This document shows, in pieces, positions 1 through 10,500 of a DNA stretch of 64,000 bases. The notes beneath the pieces were generated by a model. It saw nothing but the letters and a program-made list of their open reading frames with translations. It searched no databases and had not been told where the DNA came from. The DNA is from Colius striatus. Lineage: Eukaryota; Chordata; Aves; Coliiformes; Coliidae. Numbering within the stretch: position 1 is the stretch's first letter; every line of letters begins with the position of its first letter. The DNA is taken from NCBI RefSeq assembly GCF_028858725.1, contig NC_084760.1:62687867-62751866 (forward strand), in the 5' to 3' direction. Made by a program: the position numbers and the translations under genes.

Positions 1-380
1 TGAAAACAGGATAGATGAGTAATAGCTTCCAAGGGGATAGGCATCTTGTTGGAATGTTGGCCTGCAAGGTGTGGACATCTACACTCCAAGACCTCTCAGC
101 ATGAGCAAGGAGCCCACTGGACCCCTTGTCACACTTGCCAAAGACAAGGTCCTGGGGAAGTCAGCATCTTTTGCAGCTGCCGTTACTGGCACTGAGAGGG
201 TGCTACGGCACTGCTGGGATACAGTCAGGGACACAGCTGGGGTGTGCCCGGGGTGCAAGAGTGCTGTACATGACGGGCTGCTGCTGGCAGCTTCTCAGCA
301 CAAGTCCCCGGTGCCCCAGAGACCCTTCACACGGCCGTGGTGGGTCCTGCACGGTGCTCTGCATCGCGATACAGAGGCTG
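1..380. other. Upstream flank of TNFAIP3, no gene seen
   Basis: Ordinary mixed-composition DNA that becomes steadily more GC- and CpG-rich toward position 400. The open frames here run on into the CpG island and are compositional. No exon, RNA gene or repeat family is recognised. Confidence 0.5.
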
Positions 381-645
381 TTCCGCCTTCAGCGACTCGG
401 GCCGCAGGCTGCCCTTGCCGGCGCTGCGGCGCCCCGCCAGCGGAGCGAGACCTGCTGGACGAGATGGGACAGGACGGGAGGGGTACACACCCCCCCTCGG
501 GGAATAAGGAAGGAAGACACGAGAGCCCGTCTCGGGGGCAGCCCGTGGGTGAGCCGGGCCGGGCCGCGCCGTGCGGGGCTGCCGCGGGCCGGGGAGGGTG
601 TCTGCGCCCCCTAGCGGCGGCGGCGGGCCGGGCGGCGGCGGTTGT

Positions 646-686
646 CACATGTCGGAAAGTCCCCGGCGCTGCCGGTGGAAATCCCC
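646..686 (+). promoter_or_regulatory. TNFAIP3: E-box and tandem NF-kB sites of the TNFAIP3 promoter
   Basis: Seen directly: CACATG at 646-651, GGAAAGTCCC at 654-663 and GGAAATCCCC at 677-686. The two kB elements start 23 bp apart, close to two helical turns, so they would lie on nearly the same face of the DNA. The human A20 promoter is known for two closely spaced NF-kB elements near the start site and an E-box bound by USF1. The same arrangement here suggests that the inducible promoter is conserved. Binding itself is inferred. Confidence 0.7.
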
Positions 687-744
687 GGTGGGGTTTTTTT
701 TGTTGTGTGTTGTTTCTTTTTTTTTTTTTTTTTTTTTTTTTTTT

Positions 745-982
745 CGCCCGGGCGCTGAAACAGAAAAGGAAAAAAAACCAAGAGGCTCTGCTCAGCCCTT
801 CATTCCGCGCGGCGGCGGCGGCGGCAGCGGCTCCGGCGGGGAGGGGGCGGCGGAGGGAAGGGAGCCCCGGCTCGGCGGGGGTTGATGGCGCCCGAGCTCG
901 GCTCTGTCCCACCGCCCCAGCCCCGCTGCTGAGCTGGAGTTACAGGCAGGATCGGCCGGAGGAGGAGCCCGCCGGCGGAGAG
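745..982 (+). other. TNFAIP3: TNFAIP3 exon 1 (5' UTR, start approximate)
   Basis: A strong donor, GGAGAG followed by GTGAGCG, lies at 982/983 inside the CpG island. Joining it to the acceptor at 4206/4207 places the TNFAIP3 start codon directly after the junction. The transcription start is not visible; I set it after the T-tract, downstream of the NF-kB pair. The exon would contain one upstream ATG at 885 with a 15-codon reading frame. A non-coding exon 1 followed by an intron of about 3 kb matches the known human gene structure. Confidence 0.6.
885..932 (+). other. Short upstream ORF in TNFAIP3 exon 1
   Basis: ATG at 885-887 opens a 15-codon frame that ends at TGA 930-932, inside the inferred 5' UTR. 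The +4 base is G but -3 is T, so initiation context is moderate to weak. Its stop lies about 50 nt before the exon 1 donor. It could dampen translation of A20, but this depends on the true transcription start lying upstream of 885. Confidence 0.35.
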
Positions 983-3900
983 GTGAGCGTCGCTGCGGGT
1001 ACATGCACGGGTGCGGGAGGCTGGCCGGGACGGGCACGGCGGGGCGGCGGACCCTCGAACGGGCTTTGTCTCCTCCGTCCCTCTCGCAGGAGGGCTCCTC
1101 GGGGCAGAACCGGGTTTGGCCGCGGTGTTTGGTCGTCTTTCGCCCAGCAGCCGAGCAGTTGGCGTGGTGGTTCCCCGTTCGCCGCGGGCTGTTTCCGAGC
1201 GGTGAAGTTGTGCCCGGGCTCGGAGGGACCCCAGCCCCGCGGCAGCTCGGCGAGCTGCCCTCGAAAGGGGTCTTGCTGGGCTTGCTTTCGGCGCTTGCCG
1301 CTGCTTCTGCTTTGAGCTCCGTCCGTAAGGCTGGCAGGTGGTAATAGCGGTTGACGTTTCCACCTCGCATACGCTTGCTTCCAGCAGACCAGTCGGTTAG
1401 GGAACTAAGTAATGTAACACTCTCAGTCCTCACCTTCTTCCCCGGTGAAGAGTGGTAATGTGCTTAGTTCTATACCAATCGCTCAGACAAAGACTCAGGC
1501 AAAGAAATCCATGGGTGCTGAAGGTGTGTTGAGCATGTTTATTTTAGCATCGTCCTAGCGTTGTACCGAAAAAGTTTATTGTTGCTGTTTCTCAGATAGA
1601 GGACAGAAAATATAGATAACTTTATGAAGGCACGAGCAGGTCTCCAAATAGTATTCAACTTTCCCGAGGCCAGCATCCTTAGTATTACAATTTCAGAAAA
1701 GGATGCTGCCTCAGGTAGACATTTAATCATTGTTTACAGTGGTGCTGTTCTGAGAATTTGTAGGCATCACATGTCAAAAGGTTACAGCAGTATAGTGTAC
1801 AGGAAAGCACAGTATGGTATAAACCAATCTGATTGTACCTAAGCAGCTTTCTGTTCTTTAAATCTCTAGCTTAGGTGGCTATTGAGTACTGTTTGTTTCA
1901 TGACATTGTTTTTGAAAATAAGGGTTGCTCAGCTTTTGCCTTGATTGACGTTTAATGACTGAAAGTGATTTCTATGCGTGGAGAGGAAAATACGCCTATA
2001 GACTATAATATTGAATAGTGTAGTTTCAGTGAACGCTTCTGTAAACTCAGGACTTTTCGTTACTTAAAGCTGGAAGTTACCATTGTAAGGGTCCATACCG
2101 GTAGTGCTTAATCATGTGATTAGTCTTTACTGATGTAAAAAAAATCCCATTGACTCAATAGGTCTACTTACCTAAGAAAGGAATTCAATATTTTGCTCAT
2201 CTCAGAGCAAAGTTTAGCTGTAGTTTTTAAACAGATGAATAAGGGGTTGTTTATATTTAATTTCTTAAATCATTCATATAGTTAAGTATAAGATCACATT
2301 AATAACATGTGTAAATCAGGGCCAGTGGGTGAGAAAATGTGTTATTTCCATTTTAAGGCTATATGTTTTTAGGGGAATTATAAGAATATGCCACCTTCAT
2401 TAGCTAAAGGAAAACCTTTCCATGTGCTGCAAGATGTGACAGCTCTGAGCCCTGTCCCTAGTACTCTCGAAGAAGCAGAGGAAACACTGTGTGAATGACA
2501 CTATCCTGATTGAACAGAAGATTTTGCAGCATCTCATGTTACACCTGCCTCTATTTAGGGCTTGACAGGACAGCCACTGAACCTCTCCATCAGCTGGTTC
2601 TTAGAGAGGTTACAGAGGGCAGCTTTTGGTAGCAGGAGTTTGAGGTCCCCTCTTACCCTGACAGTGTTCTTTCCAGCACTCCAGATGGGTGACTGGAGGT
2701 GGATGTTGCCAATGGAAGTGTCTGGATGAAGAGAGGAGAGCAGCTGGTGAGCAGCTCCTTGCTTCCAGCAGGGAAGGGCATGCAGAAGTCCCTCCTGTGC
2801 AAGAGGTGGCTTTTGCCTCCACAGATCTAGAGGTAAACTTCTTGGTCAGTCTGTCAGACCGTAGTCATCATTCCTTTCTCTGACCCTCCAGATTTCCATC
2901 TCCATGAGCAAACTTCCTAATAATTGCATAAACCAGTTGCTTTTTGTCTCCCTGTACTTGGCAAGACATATATGACTTACTATTTGTCCCTAGATGGTGG
3001 TCTCTCCTAATGTGACCAGTTATATTCTAAGTGTGTTAGGCATGCATATACCTTTATTTGTCTCAGCAGAAATTTTGCTTTGTTTTTAATCAGAGCAATA
3101 GCGAACATGGACAATATGGGGAGTCTCTCCATGTAAAAATAGGTTGGTGGTGGTATCACTGTAGTGCACGGGAGTTTTGAGGGATGTGGTCCCTATGTTT
3201 GGCTCTAGCTAGCCGCAGAGTTAGTCTGCTCTGAGTAAGTGTTTCAGAGCGCGTAGACGGTTTGAGGTTATGGGTTTGGGTTTTGCTTTTTTTTTTTTTT
3301 TGGTTATTGTTCTTCCTGCTTTAGCTCACATGAGGCCAGAAATACTGAAGAAAGGGATACAGGCCAGCAAACATTACACGTCCCACTGTGGAAAAATATT
3401 GGGGTTTTTGAGCCAAGTGGAAATGCTTCTTCAGCTCTATTGAGTTACCGCTGAGTAATAGCGGCACTACAGTCTGCACCCCCACACACAGCACAAGCAC
3501 CTCTGTGCAGTAGCTCTGCCACTCTCAAAATACAAGGAGCCTCAGGAACAATAACGTAAGTCTGTCTTTGAGTACTGGCTTTACAAAGCAAATTCCTCGT
3601 TTGCTGTCTTCGGCCACCGTAAGTATGAGACAGATGCTAACACAGCGTGTAATTCTTGGTGGTCATTTTGTACTCTTCCAAGCATCACTTCTCAGAATGC
3701 ATGGGCTGCGGAAATCTGTAATGGTCATTATCTACTTTTTTTGGCATGTCATCAAAACAAGAGTTTAAAGTGTGCTGAAAGTTCAGCAAGTTCATAGGGG
3801 CTTACACTATGCAATTATCAATGAATCAAGTTTTCAGGATAATTTCCCCTTCCCTTGATCTTGCCTTTTTTATCCTTACTTTGATTTAAATGGTTTTTTT

Positions 3901-4206
3901 TCTTCTTTTTAGAATGATGATGCAATTTTCTTAGTTATGAGTAAATTCTCTTTAATAGCTCAGTAAATGATCGGAATAAGCTGGTCAGCATCTCTATCAG
4001 AGTAATGCAAGGAGATGAATGGATATGAGCTTTAAAAATCATCATCTATACAAAGCTCAGTAGACTTCATCCACCTTGTGCTCATTTTAGGCAAAGCTGC
4101 AGCCAGAATCCTGCCCCTGAAAGTGCCTTCTCAATCTCTGCAAAAGTGATAGCGCTGTGATGCAGGGACACTAACATGCCAATAAAAGGATCCTTTTTCA
4201 TTTCAG
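983..4206 (+). other. TNFAIP3 intron 1, no gene seen
   Basis: Bounded by GTGAGCG at 983 and a CCTTTTTCATTTCAG acceptor ending at 4206. After the CpG island fades near 1330 the sequence is AT-rich and unremarkable, with a T run near 3286-3301. I see no CR1 copy and no coding-like frame in it. Confidence 0.6.
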
Positions 4207-4519
4207 ATGTCTTCTAGAAACATGGCTGGCCAACACATCCTTCCTCAGACTTTGTATCAGAGCAATATGCTGAAGGCCATGAAGATTAGAGAGAGGATGC
4301 CTGAAGATCTGATCAAACCTCCCAGTGGAATAATTCACCACTTCAGGACTATGCACAGATACACCATAGAAATGTTCAGAATGTGCCAGTTTTGTCCTCA
4401 ATTTCGGGAAACGCTTCAGAAGGCCCTGACTGACCAGGCCACCCAGACTTCACTGGAGCGCCAGAGGAAGCTGAATTGGTGCATGGAAGTTCGGAGACTT
4501 GTCCCTTTGAAGACTAACG
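4207..4519 (+). CDS. TNFAIP3: TNFAIP3 coding exon 2 (start codon, OTU N-terminus)
   Basis: Encodes residues 1-104 and the first base of codon 105. The acceptor AG ends at 4206, so ATG is the first triplet of the exon. A second in-frame ATG at 4222 (Met6, AAACATGG, optimal context) aligns with the human initiator. Motifs shared with human A20 include IKIRER-like [26 protein letters not shown] and KLNWC. Asp76 of the catalytic triad lies here. Donor: ACTAACG then GTGAGTT. Confidence 0.95.
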
Positions 4520-7500
4520 GTGAGTTATGGGTAGTCTTTGCATTTGCATTAAGATGGATAATACAAATGTAGCACCTTTATTAATAGCATCCGAGTTCAT
4601 GTTACTGAAACAGAAGTTCACAGCTTGAAAAAAGTGATGCCTTTTAATCTTAGGTTTGTAAACTGAAATTCTTTCTACATGACGTAGTATCCTTGAGGGC
4701 TGTAGCAGACTGCTGCCCACGTCCCAGTATTTTGAATAGCCTGAAAATTTCACAGGTATTTTTGCAGTATCAGTAACCTGGGGCACATCAGAGTAAAATA
4801 TCAGGCGGGAAATTGGACTCGTGACTATTCACTTTTTTGTGACTCCCACTGTGCTGTGTGTCAGCTGCCTTGTCGGAAGTGCCACATGGCCTTTAGTGCC
4901 AGGTAAAATGAGTCTTCAGATACTTTGAGTGATGGGATACTTTCCCATGTATGTACAGCAGAGTTAATATCCTGCCATAAGCCCTGCTGTTGTAGCTGGC
5001 AGGCAAGGTTCCCTTGCCGATTCAGTGTTGATAGTGATGCTGGCGGGAGCATCCTGGCCATGGAACGCCTGTGAACCTGACTTTGCTGTCCCTGGAGCTG
5101 GTGCCCCACACCTGACCGGCTCCCTCACACTCAGCTACCTGCTGGGGTTTGCCAACTCTTGCCTTCCCTCAGGGCTCACCAGTAAATCCCATGTGTGAGA
5201 CTGACAGCAATCTTTCATAGTCACAGAAAGGTAGAGGTTGGAAGGCAGCTCTAGAGATTATCTAGTCCAATGCCCTGGTAAAGTAGGTTCACACAGATCA
5301 GGTCACACAGGAGCAGGCTCCACAACCTCTCAGGGCAGCCTGTGCCAGGGCTCCCTCAGCCTCACAGTAAAGTTTTCCCTTGTATTTAAGTGGAACTCTT
5401 TGTGTTCCAGCTTATGTCCATTACCCCTAGTCCTGTCACTTGGACACTACAGCAAAAAGTGTCGCCTCATCCTCCTGGCATCCTCCTGTCACCCCGTCAT
5501 CTTTGTGCGACACAGTTTTGCAGTGCTTCTTTCTTTCAAGGGTCAGTGCTGGGTTTAGGACTTGGCTTTTGGGTTACTTTGTGTAAATTACATCAAGTGC
5601 TGTGAATTTAAAGGTACAGCAGTAGTGCAAAGATTTCCTGAATAGTTTATACGTGTCCAGTCTTGAGCAGGAAACTTTTGCACATGATTGTAAGATTTGC
5701 TGGACATTTCACATTCAGCAAAGGAAATATTCAGTAATGGCTATGACTTACAGTCACGCAGCTGCCAACTTGGACTCAGGATTCTGTGGAGCACAGAATG
5801 TTCCAAACCAGAAAGGTAGACTGGGACAGTGAGGACTCCAAGAACATGGAAAATACATATTCTTTGCTCAAGGAGCAGATCATAGTAGTTATAGAAGCAC
5901 CAGGTGTGGTGGACCTGCAGCCTTGTTGAAGTCCTTACGTTGTGTTCTGTGGATGCTTGTTTTCCTGTCTGCTTCTATACATATTGCCCTTTTCTTCCTA
6001 GTTCCAAGTTATTCCCATCACAAGTTCTACCACATTTCTTAGTCTGATTGTATACAGCTGTATTGTCCAAAAGCCATAAAAATAGAACAGCTATGCAGAT
6101 GTCACTGCTCTGGCCAAGAAGATCCTTATCCTAACATGCATCTCTCTAGCTGTCATAGAAGCACTGACCTTCTGGTGAGCTTTTATGGGCTGCCTCTGCT
6201 CTGGTGTAAAATTCTCATCACTATAATTAGTGATGCTGTGCATGGAGATGGTGTAATCTTCAACTTCCAGAAGGACTGGAGTTGCAACTTGGGCAGGCAA
6301 CACTTTAGAAGTACTGGGAAGGTAACATCACTCCAAGTGTGGCATCTTCAAAACTTCACCCTAAAAGATATATTCTAACAGATTTGCTAGGAAAGTGGAC
6401 AACGTGTGGAATTTTTTCCCAGAGTAAAGAGCAGCAGTTTTGGAATCCTCCATCTCCTGTCAATATGAGTTGTGCAGGGGTTAATCCTGTTGAGACAACA
6501 CTGAGTTCACTGTGACCCATTCACTAACATTGTGCCTTGGCCATCAGCCAGTGTTACAAATGAGAACAATTCGTTGAGTGGATGACTTGGATGCCATCCT
6601 TGAGCAGGCACACCAATATACAAGGTGCAAAAATGTTAGGGCAGACCTGCTGTGATTTTTTATGTCCCTGATACCCTGCACAGCCAGTGAAATCTGATTC
6701 AGTGCTTTAGGGTCATGAAGTGCATGAGTAGAAGGAGTGGCTTTGGCAACCTGTGGTTTATGCAAAGTAGTTGAAACAGGGACCTTTGTAGGAGAGAGAA
6801 GGTAGACTGGACTGATGGAGAGGATTCCTGAAAGAAAGGACTGAAGCCTGGAGAAGCCCTGCATCATCCCAGGAAGTAACTCAGGGTTTTATTTTGTTTT
6901 TCTCCCACATAGCACAAAATAATTTTTAAAGCTTTTAGCTGCTTAACCTGTAGATATAGGAGGAAGATCTTATTTCTTTCAGTGAAAGTTGGGCTTTCTT
7001 CAGAAAATTCTGGGATTTTTTTCTGATGAAAGTTGTAATTGTGGAAAACAGAGGAAGTATTACCTATAAGATCTTTCAGTGTATATTTTATCTAATATGT
7101 GTATGACTTTGTCGAGTGGTGGGTTTTAATTGAGGAAAAAAAAAAAGCCTGTTTGAATCACCATGCATTTTTTGCAGGCCTATAAGTGGAGGATAGAGGG
7201 AAAGCAGTAGGAGGTATAAAAATCGAAACTTCTTTTTTTTTCTCTTTCTTTTAAATTTAAAAAATCCAGCATCTATTGGCTGTAGAGATTTCACTTGTAT
7301 AATGAATTGCTAGTCATTCCAGCTCACCCGGCCACACCCCCCGGGAAAGTCCGAGGGAGGCTTCGCTGCTCAGCCCTGCACCCGGCAGAACAAAAAGTAC
7401 AACTGTTGCTCAATTGCTAGTCAAACGGTGCGGGGGGAATTCCAAGTGCTGTGTAAGGAATTTTGGGCAGTGCTTCTCAATAAAGAACTGAAAGTGAGCT

Positions 7501-10500
7501 CTCAGAGAGAGAGAGAGAGAGGAAAAAAACCCAACTTATCTTTGCTCTAGATTTTGCAAAGGGAAAATTTTAATGGGATTAACATGTCATCTTTCTTGGT
7601 CAGAAGGAAACCCAGTCAGTTTTTCTGTCTTATATGTTGTTCCCTGATTTTGTTTGAGCTCAAGTAAGCAGCTGTGGACTTGAATTAAGCTTTGCAAGAC
7701 AGCATTCAGGAATCACAAGGTAGTTGCAGGAACCTGATATGCGGAGTCCATAAGCAATTCATGAAGCATTGAGTAGATTTCAAATGATGTGTTTTTCAGG
7801 ATCTGAGGTATATAATAGTTTTTTTTCCACTGGAATCCCATAGAAAAAGTTGCAAAAGCATTCACAAATGATGTAATTGAGCTCATAAGATATGTGGCAA
7901 ACTGGTTTTAAGTCCTTTGGGGAGATTCTTTGGGTGAGAGTTTTGGTTGGTTTTTTTTTTCCACATCAGAAATTAAGAGTTTTGAACATGAGAATCTAGT
8001 AACTCTGCCATGGTTGATGTCCTCCATTCCAAGGAAATTGCTGTGGTTTCTTAGCATTGGGTGAATCTATTTACCGCTGTGGTAAACAATTTTGAATTTG
8101 AGGATATGACAGTAGTGATTCCTGATGTCTCCTTTTGAAGAATACAGCTAGAGATAGAATTTGAAAACTAGTCATAGGCAAATTATGTCAGACCTTTTAA
8201 ATTAAGTTAGTAAATGCTCCCGATTCTCAGTTTCTTCCCCTCTGAAATTGCAGAACATCACTTTCCTTCCTACCTGTAAAGATGACTTTTTCAGTGCAAG
8301 AAGGGTGTCTAAGTGAAAATCAAATCATATAATCATAGAATGGTAGGGGTTGGAAGGGACCTTTAGAGATCATCTAGTCCAACGCCTAACCTATGCTTTT
8401 CATTTATTTAGTTTTGATTTTATATTTTTAAAAACAACCCTCTAAATAAAATATTTAACAGCCCAGCATCGTATCAGTTCTGAGACAAAGGCAAGATTGA
8501 TGGCTCTACATAAATTACCTACTCTTACCTCTCTGTCTCTTTTTCATGGCAATTCCTGCATGAAGGACAGACAAGTGCCAAGCCTTTCAATGCAGTGCTC
8601 ACCAGGGGACATGAAGCTTGGTGTTAACTGTAGTATTTTCTTAGTGATTTCCATTATCTCTACCCTGTGCCATCAGGTTCATGCCTGTATAAGCAATGAT
8701 AAGGGAGATTTACATGTTCTTCATGTAATTTTAGGACTTTTTTTGTTTTATTTTAAAAGCTATTTCAACTGACTTTGGCATTTGCGATTGACTCCAAAAT
8801 TTAGTCCATTATATGAGTCAAAGTTAAGTAAGATAGGTAAGGGGCTTTAACAGAGTCACAGAACAATAGAGGTTGGAAGGGACCTTGAGAGATCATCTAG
8901 TCCAACCCCCCTGCTCAAGCAGGTCCACCTAGATCAGGTCACTCAGGAATGCATCCGGGTGGGTTTTGAAAACCTCCAGGAAAGGAGACTCCACACCCTC
9001 CAGGGCTCCCTCACCCTTACAATAAAATATTTTTTCCTTATGTTTAAGTGGAACATTTTGTGTTCCAGCTTTTGTACATTACCCCTTGTCCTGTCAATCG
9101 ACACTACAGAAAAAAATTGCACTCCCCCCCATCCTCTTCACATGCACCTTGAAAATACATGTAAGTATTAATGAGATGCCCCCTCAGTCTCCTTCAGGCT
9201 GAATAGTGCCAAGTCTCACAGCCTTTCCTCGTCAGGAGAACCTCCCTTGACCTACTGGCCCCACACTTCTTAATGCACCCCAGGATGCCATTGGCCTTCT
9301 TGGCCATAAGGGCACATTGCTGGCTCATGGTTAGTTTATTATCAACCAGCACTCCCAGGTCTCTCTCCACAGAGCTGCTCTCCAGCAGGTCAATCCCCAG
9401 CCCGTACTGGTGCATGGGATTGCTCCTTCCAAGGTAAACAAATGACAGCTTAATGCTAACCGGTGAAGGAGCAAAACCACTAGAGAGAGGTTTCTGAGCA
9501 GAGAGCTCATAGTTGTGATCTCCTTGTTAAAACCCTTCTGTCTGAGGCTTAGACAGAAGTGCACAGGGAATATGTACAGTATAGTTCTGCCTCCCGTGTG
9601 CTTGTAGTGTTTTGTTTCAGTAGCCATTTCAAAATAATGTAGTGTTTCTGGGTTTTTGCAGGTGATGGGAATTGCCTCATGCATGCTGCATCGCAGTACA
9701 TGTGGGGTATTGAAGACATTGACCTCGTCTTAAGAAAAACATTGTTTAGCGCGCTCAAGGAGATTGACACACAGAACTTCAAGCTCCGCTGGCAGCGGGA
9801 AGCTATGAAATCCCAGGAGTTTGTGGAAACGGGACTCCATTATGACACCCGGGTAAGGTGGCCTGAGGGAGTGGTGCTGTTTCCTGAGTGCTCGCCAGTG
9901 GTACCTTGCTGATTTCATTTGCTTTTTGACTTCACGGATTCCACTGTTACTGGGGAGAAATGTTTTTCCTTTGGAGGAAGTGGGAAAATGTGATCATTTT
10001 GAGTGCTGCTGTGGTGCTGCAATTGATTCCCGACCTCTGTGTCTTTGAACCGTTGCTGATGGATGTTTCTTTCCTCAGAACTGGGAAGAGGAGTGGGAAT
10101 ACCTCATTGAAATGACCTCCCCAGAAACATCTAGAGCTCAAAACAGGCTTCCATACAATGCACTGGAAGAAATCCACATCTTCATCCTTGCTAACATCCT
10201 CAGAAGGCCAATCATCGTCCTTGCAGGTGAGTTGCCCAAGGCAGTCATCTCTGTTACTCTGCTGTGTTAGTAATCTTACTTCAGTAATTGCCCCTTTTAA
10301 GTAGATGTGTTTCAGAGCAGGGTATTTTCAGCAATTGTTCTAAAACACACAGAATATCTTTTCTCCTTCCTGTAGCACATACTTATTTGTTGTTTGTGTT
10401 TTCTTTTTCTTCCTTATGTAGATAAAGTGGTGAGAAGTTTAGAGTCAGGCTCCAGTTTTGCTCCCCTGAATGTTGGTGGTATTTACTTGCCTCTCCTTTG

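Larger units (their letters stand above)
385..1330. promoter_or_regulatory. TNFAIP3: CpG island promoter of TNFAIP3
   Basis: Dense CpG and GC-rich sequence, including GGC/CGG triplet runs around 612-642 and 812-860, surrounds the inferred non-coding first exon. There is no convincing TATA box. An E-box-like CACATG and two NF-kB elements lie at 646-686, about 300 bp before the splice donor at 983. A run of 28 T at 717-744 separates the NF-kB pair from the likely first exon. TNFAIP3 is known to be a fast NF-kB target acting in negative feedback, and this layout fits that. Promoter assignment is inferred from composition, motifs and the position of the gene. Confidence 0.75.
4520..9661 (+). other. 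TNFAIP3 intron 2
   Basis: About 5.1 kb. It carries three CR1 pieces (5217-5515, 8328-8394, 8850-9440) and a GC-rich island with NF-kB sites (7305-7497); each is described separately. The rest is AT-rich, with short T and A runs and no coding-like frame. Confidence 0.85.

Noticed and set aside
71-1433. Long overlapping frames on both strands, up to 414 codons
   Set aside because: They cover the GC-rich TNFAIP3 promoter and the poly-T tract, contain Phe and Ala/Gly runs, and match no family; the openness is compositional.
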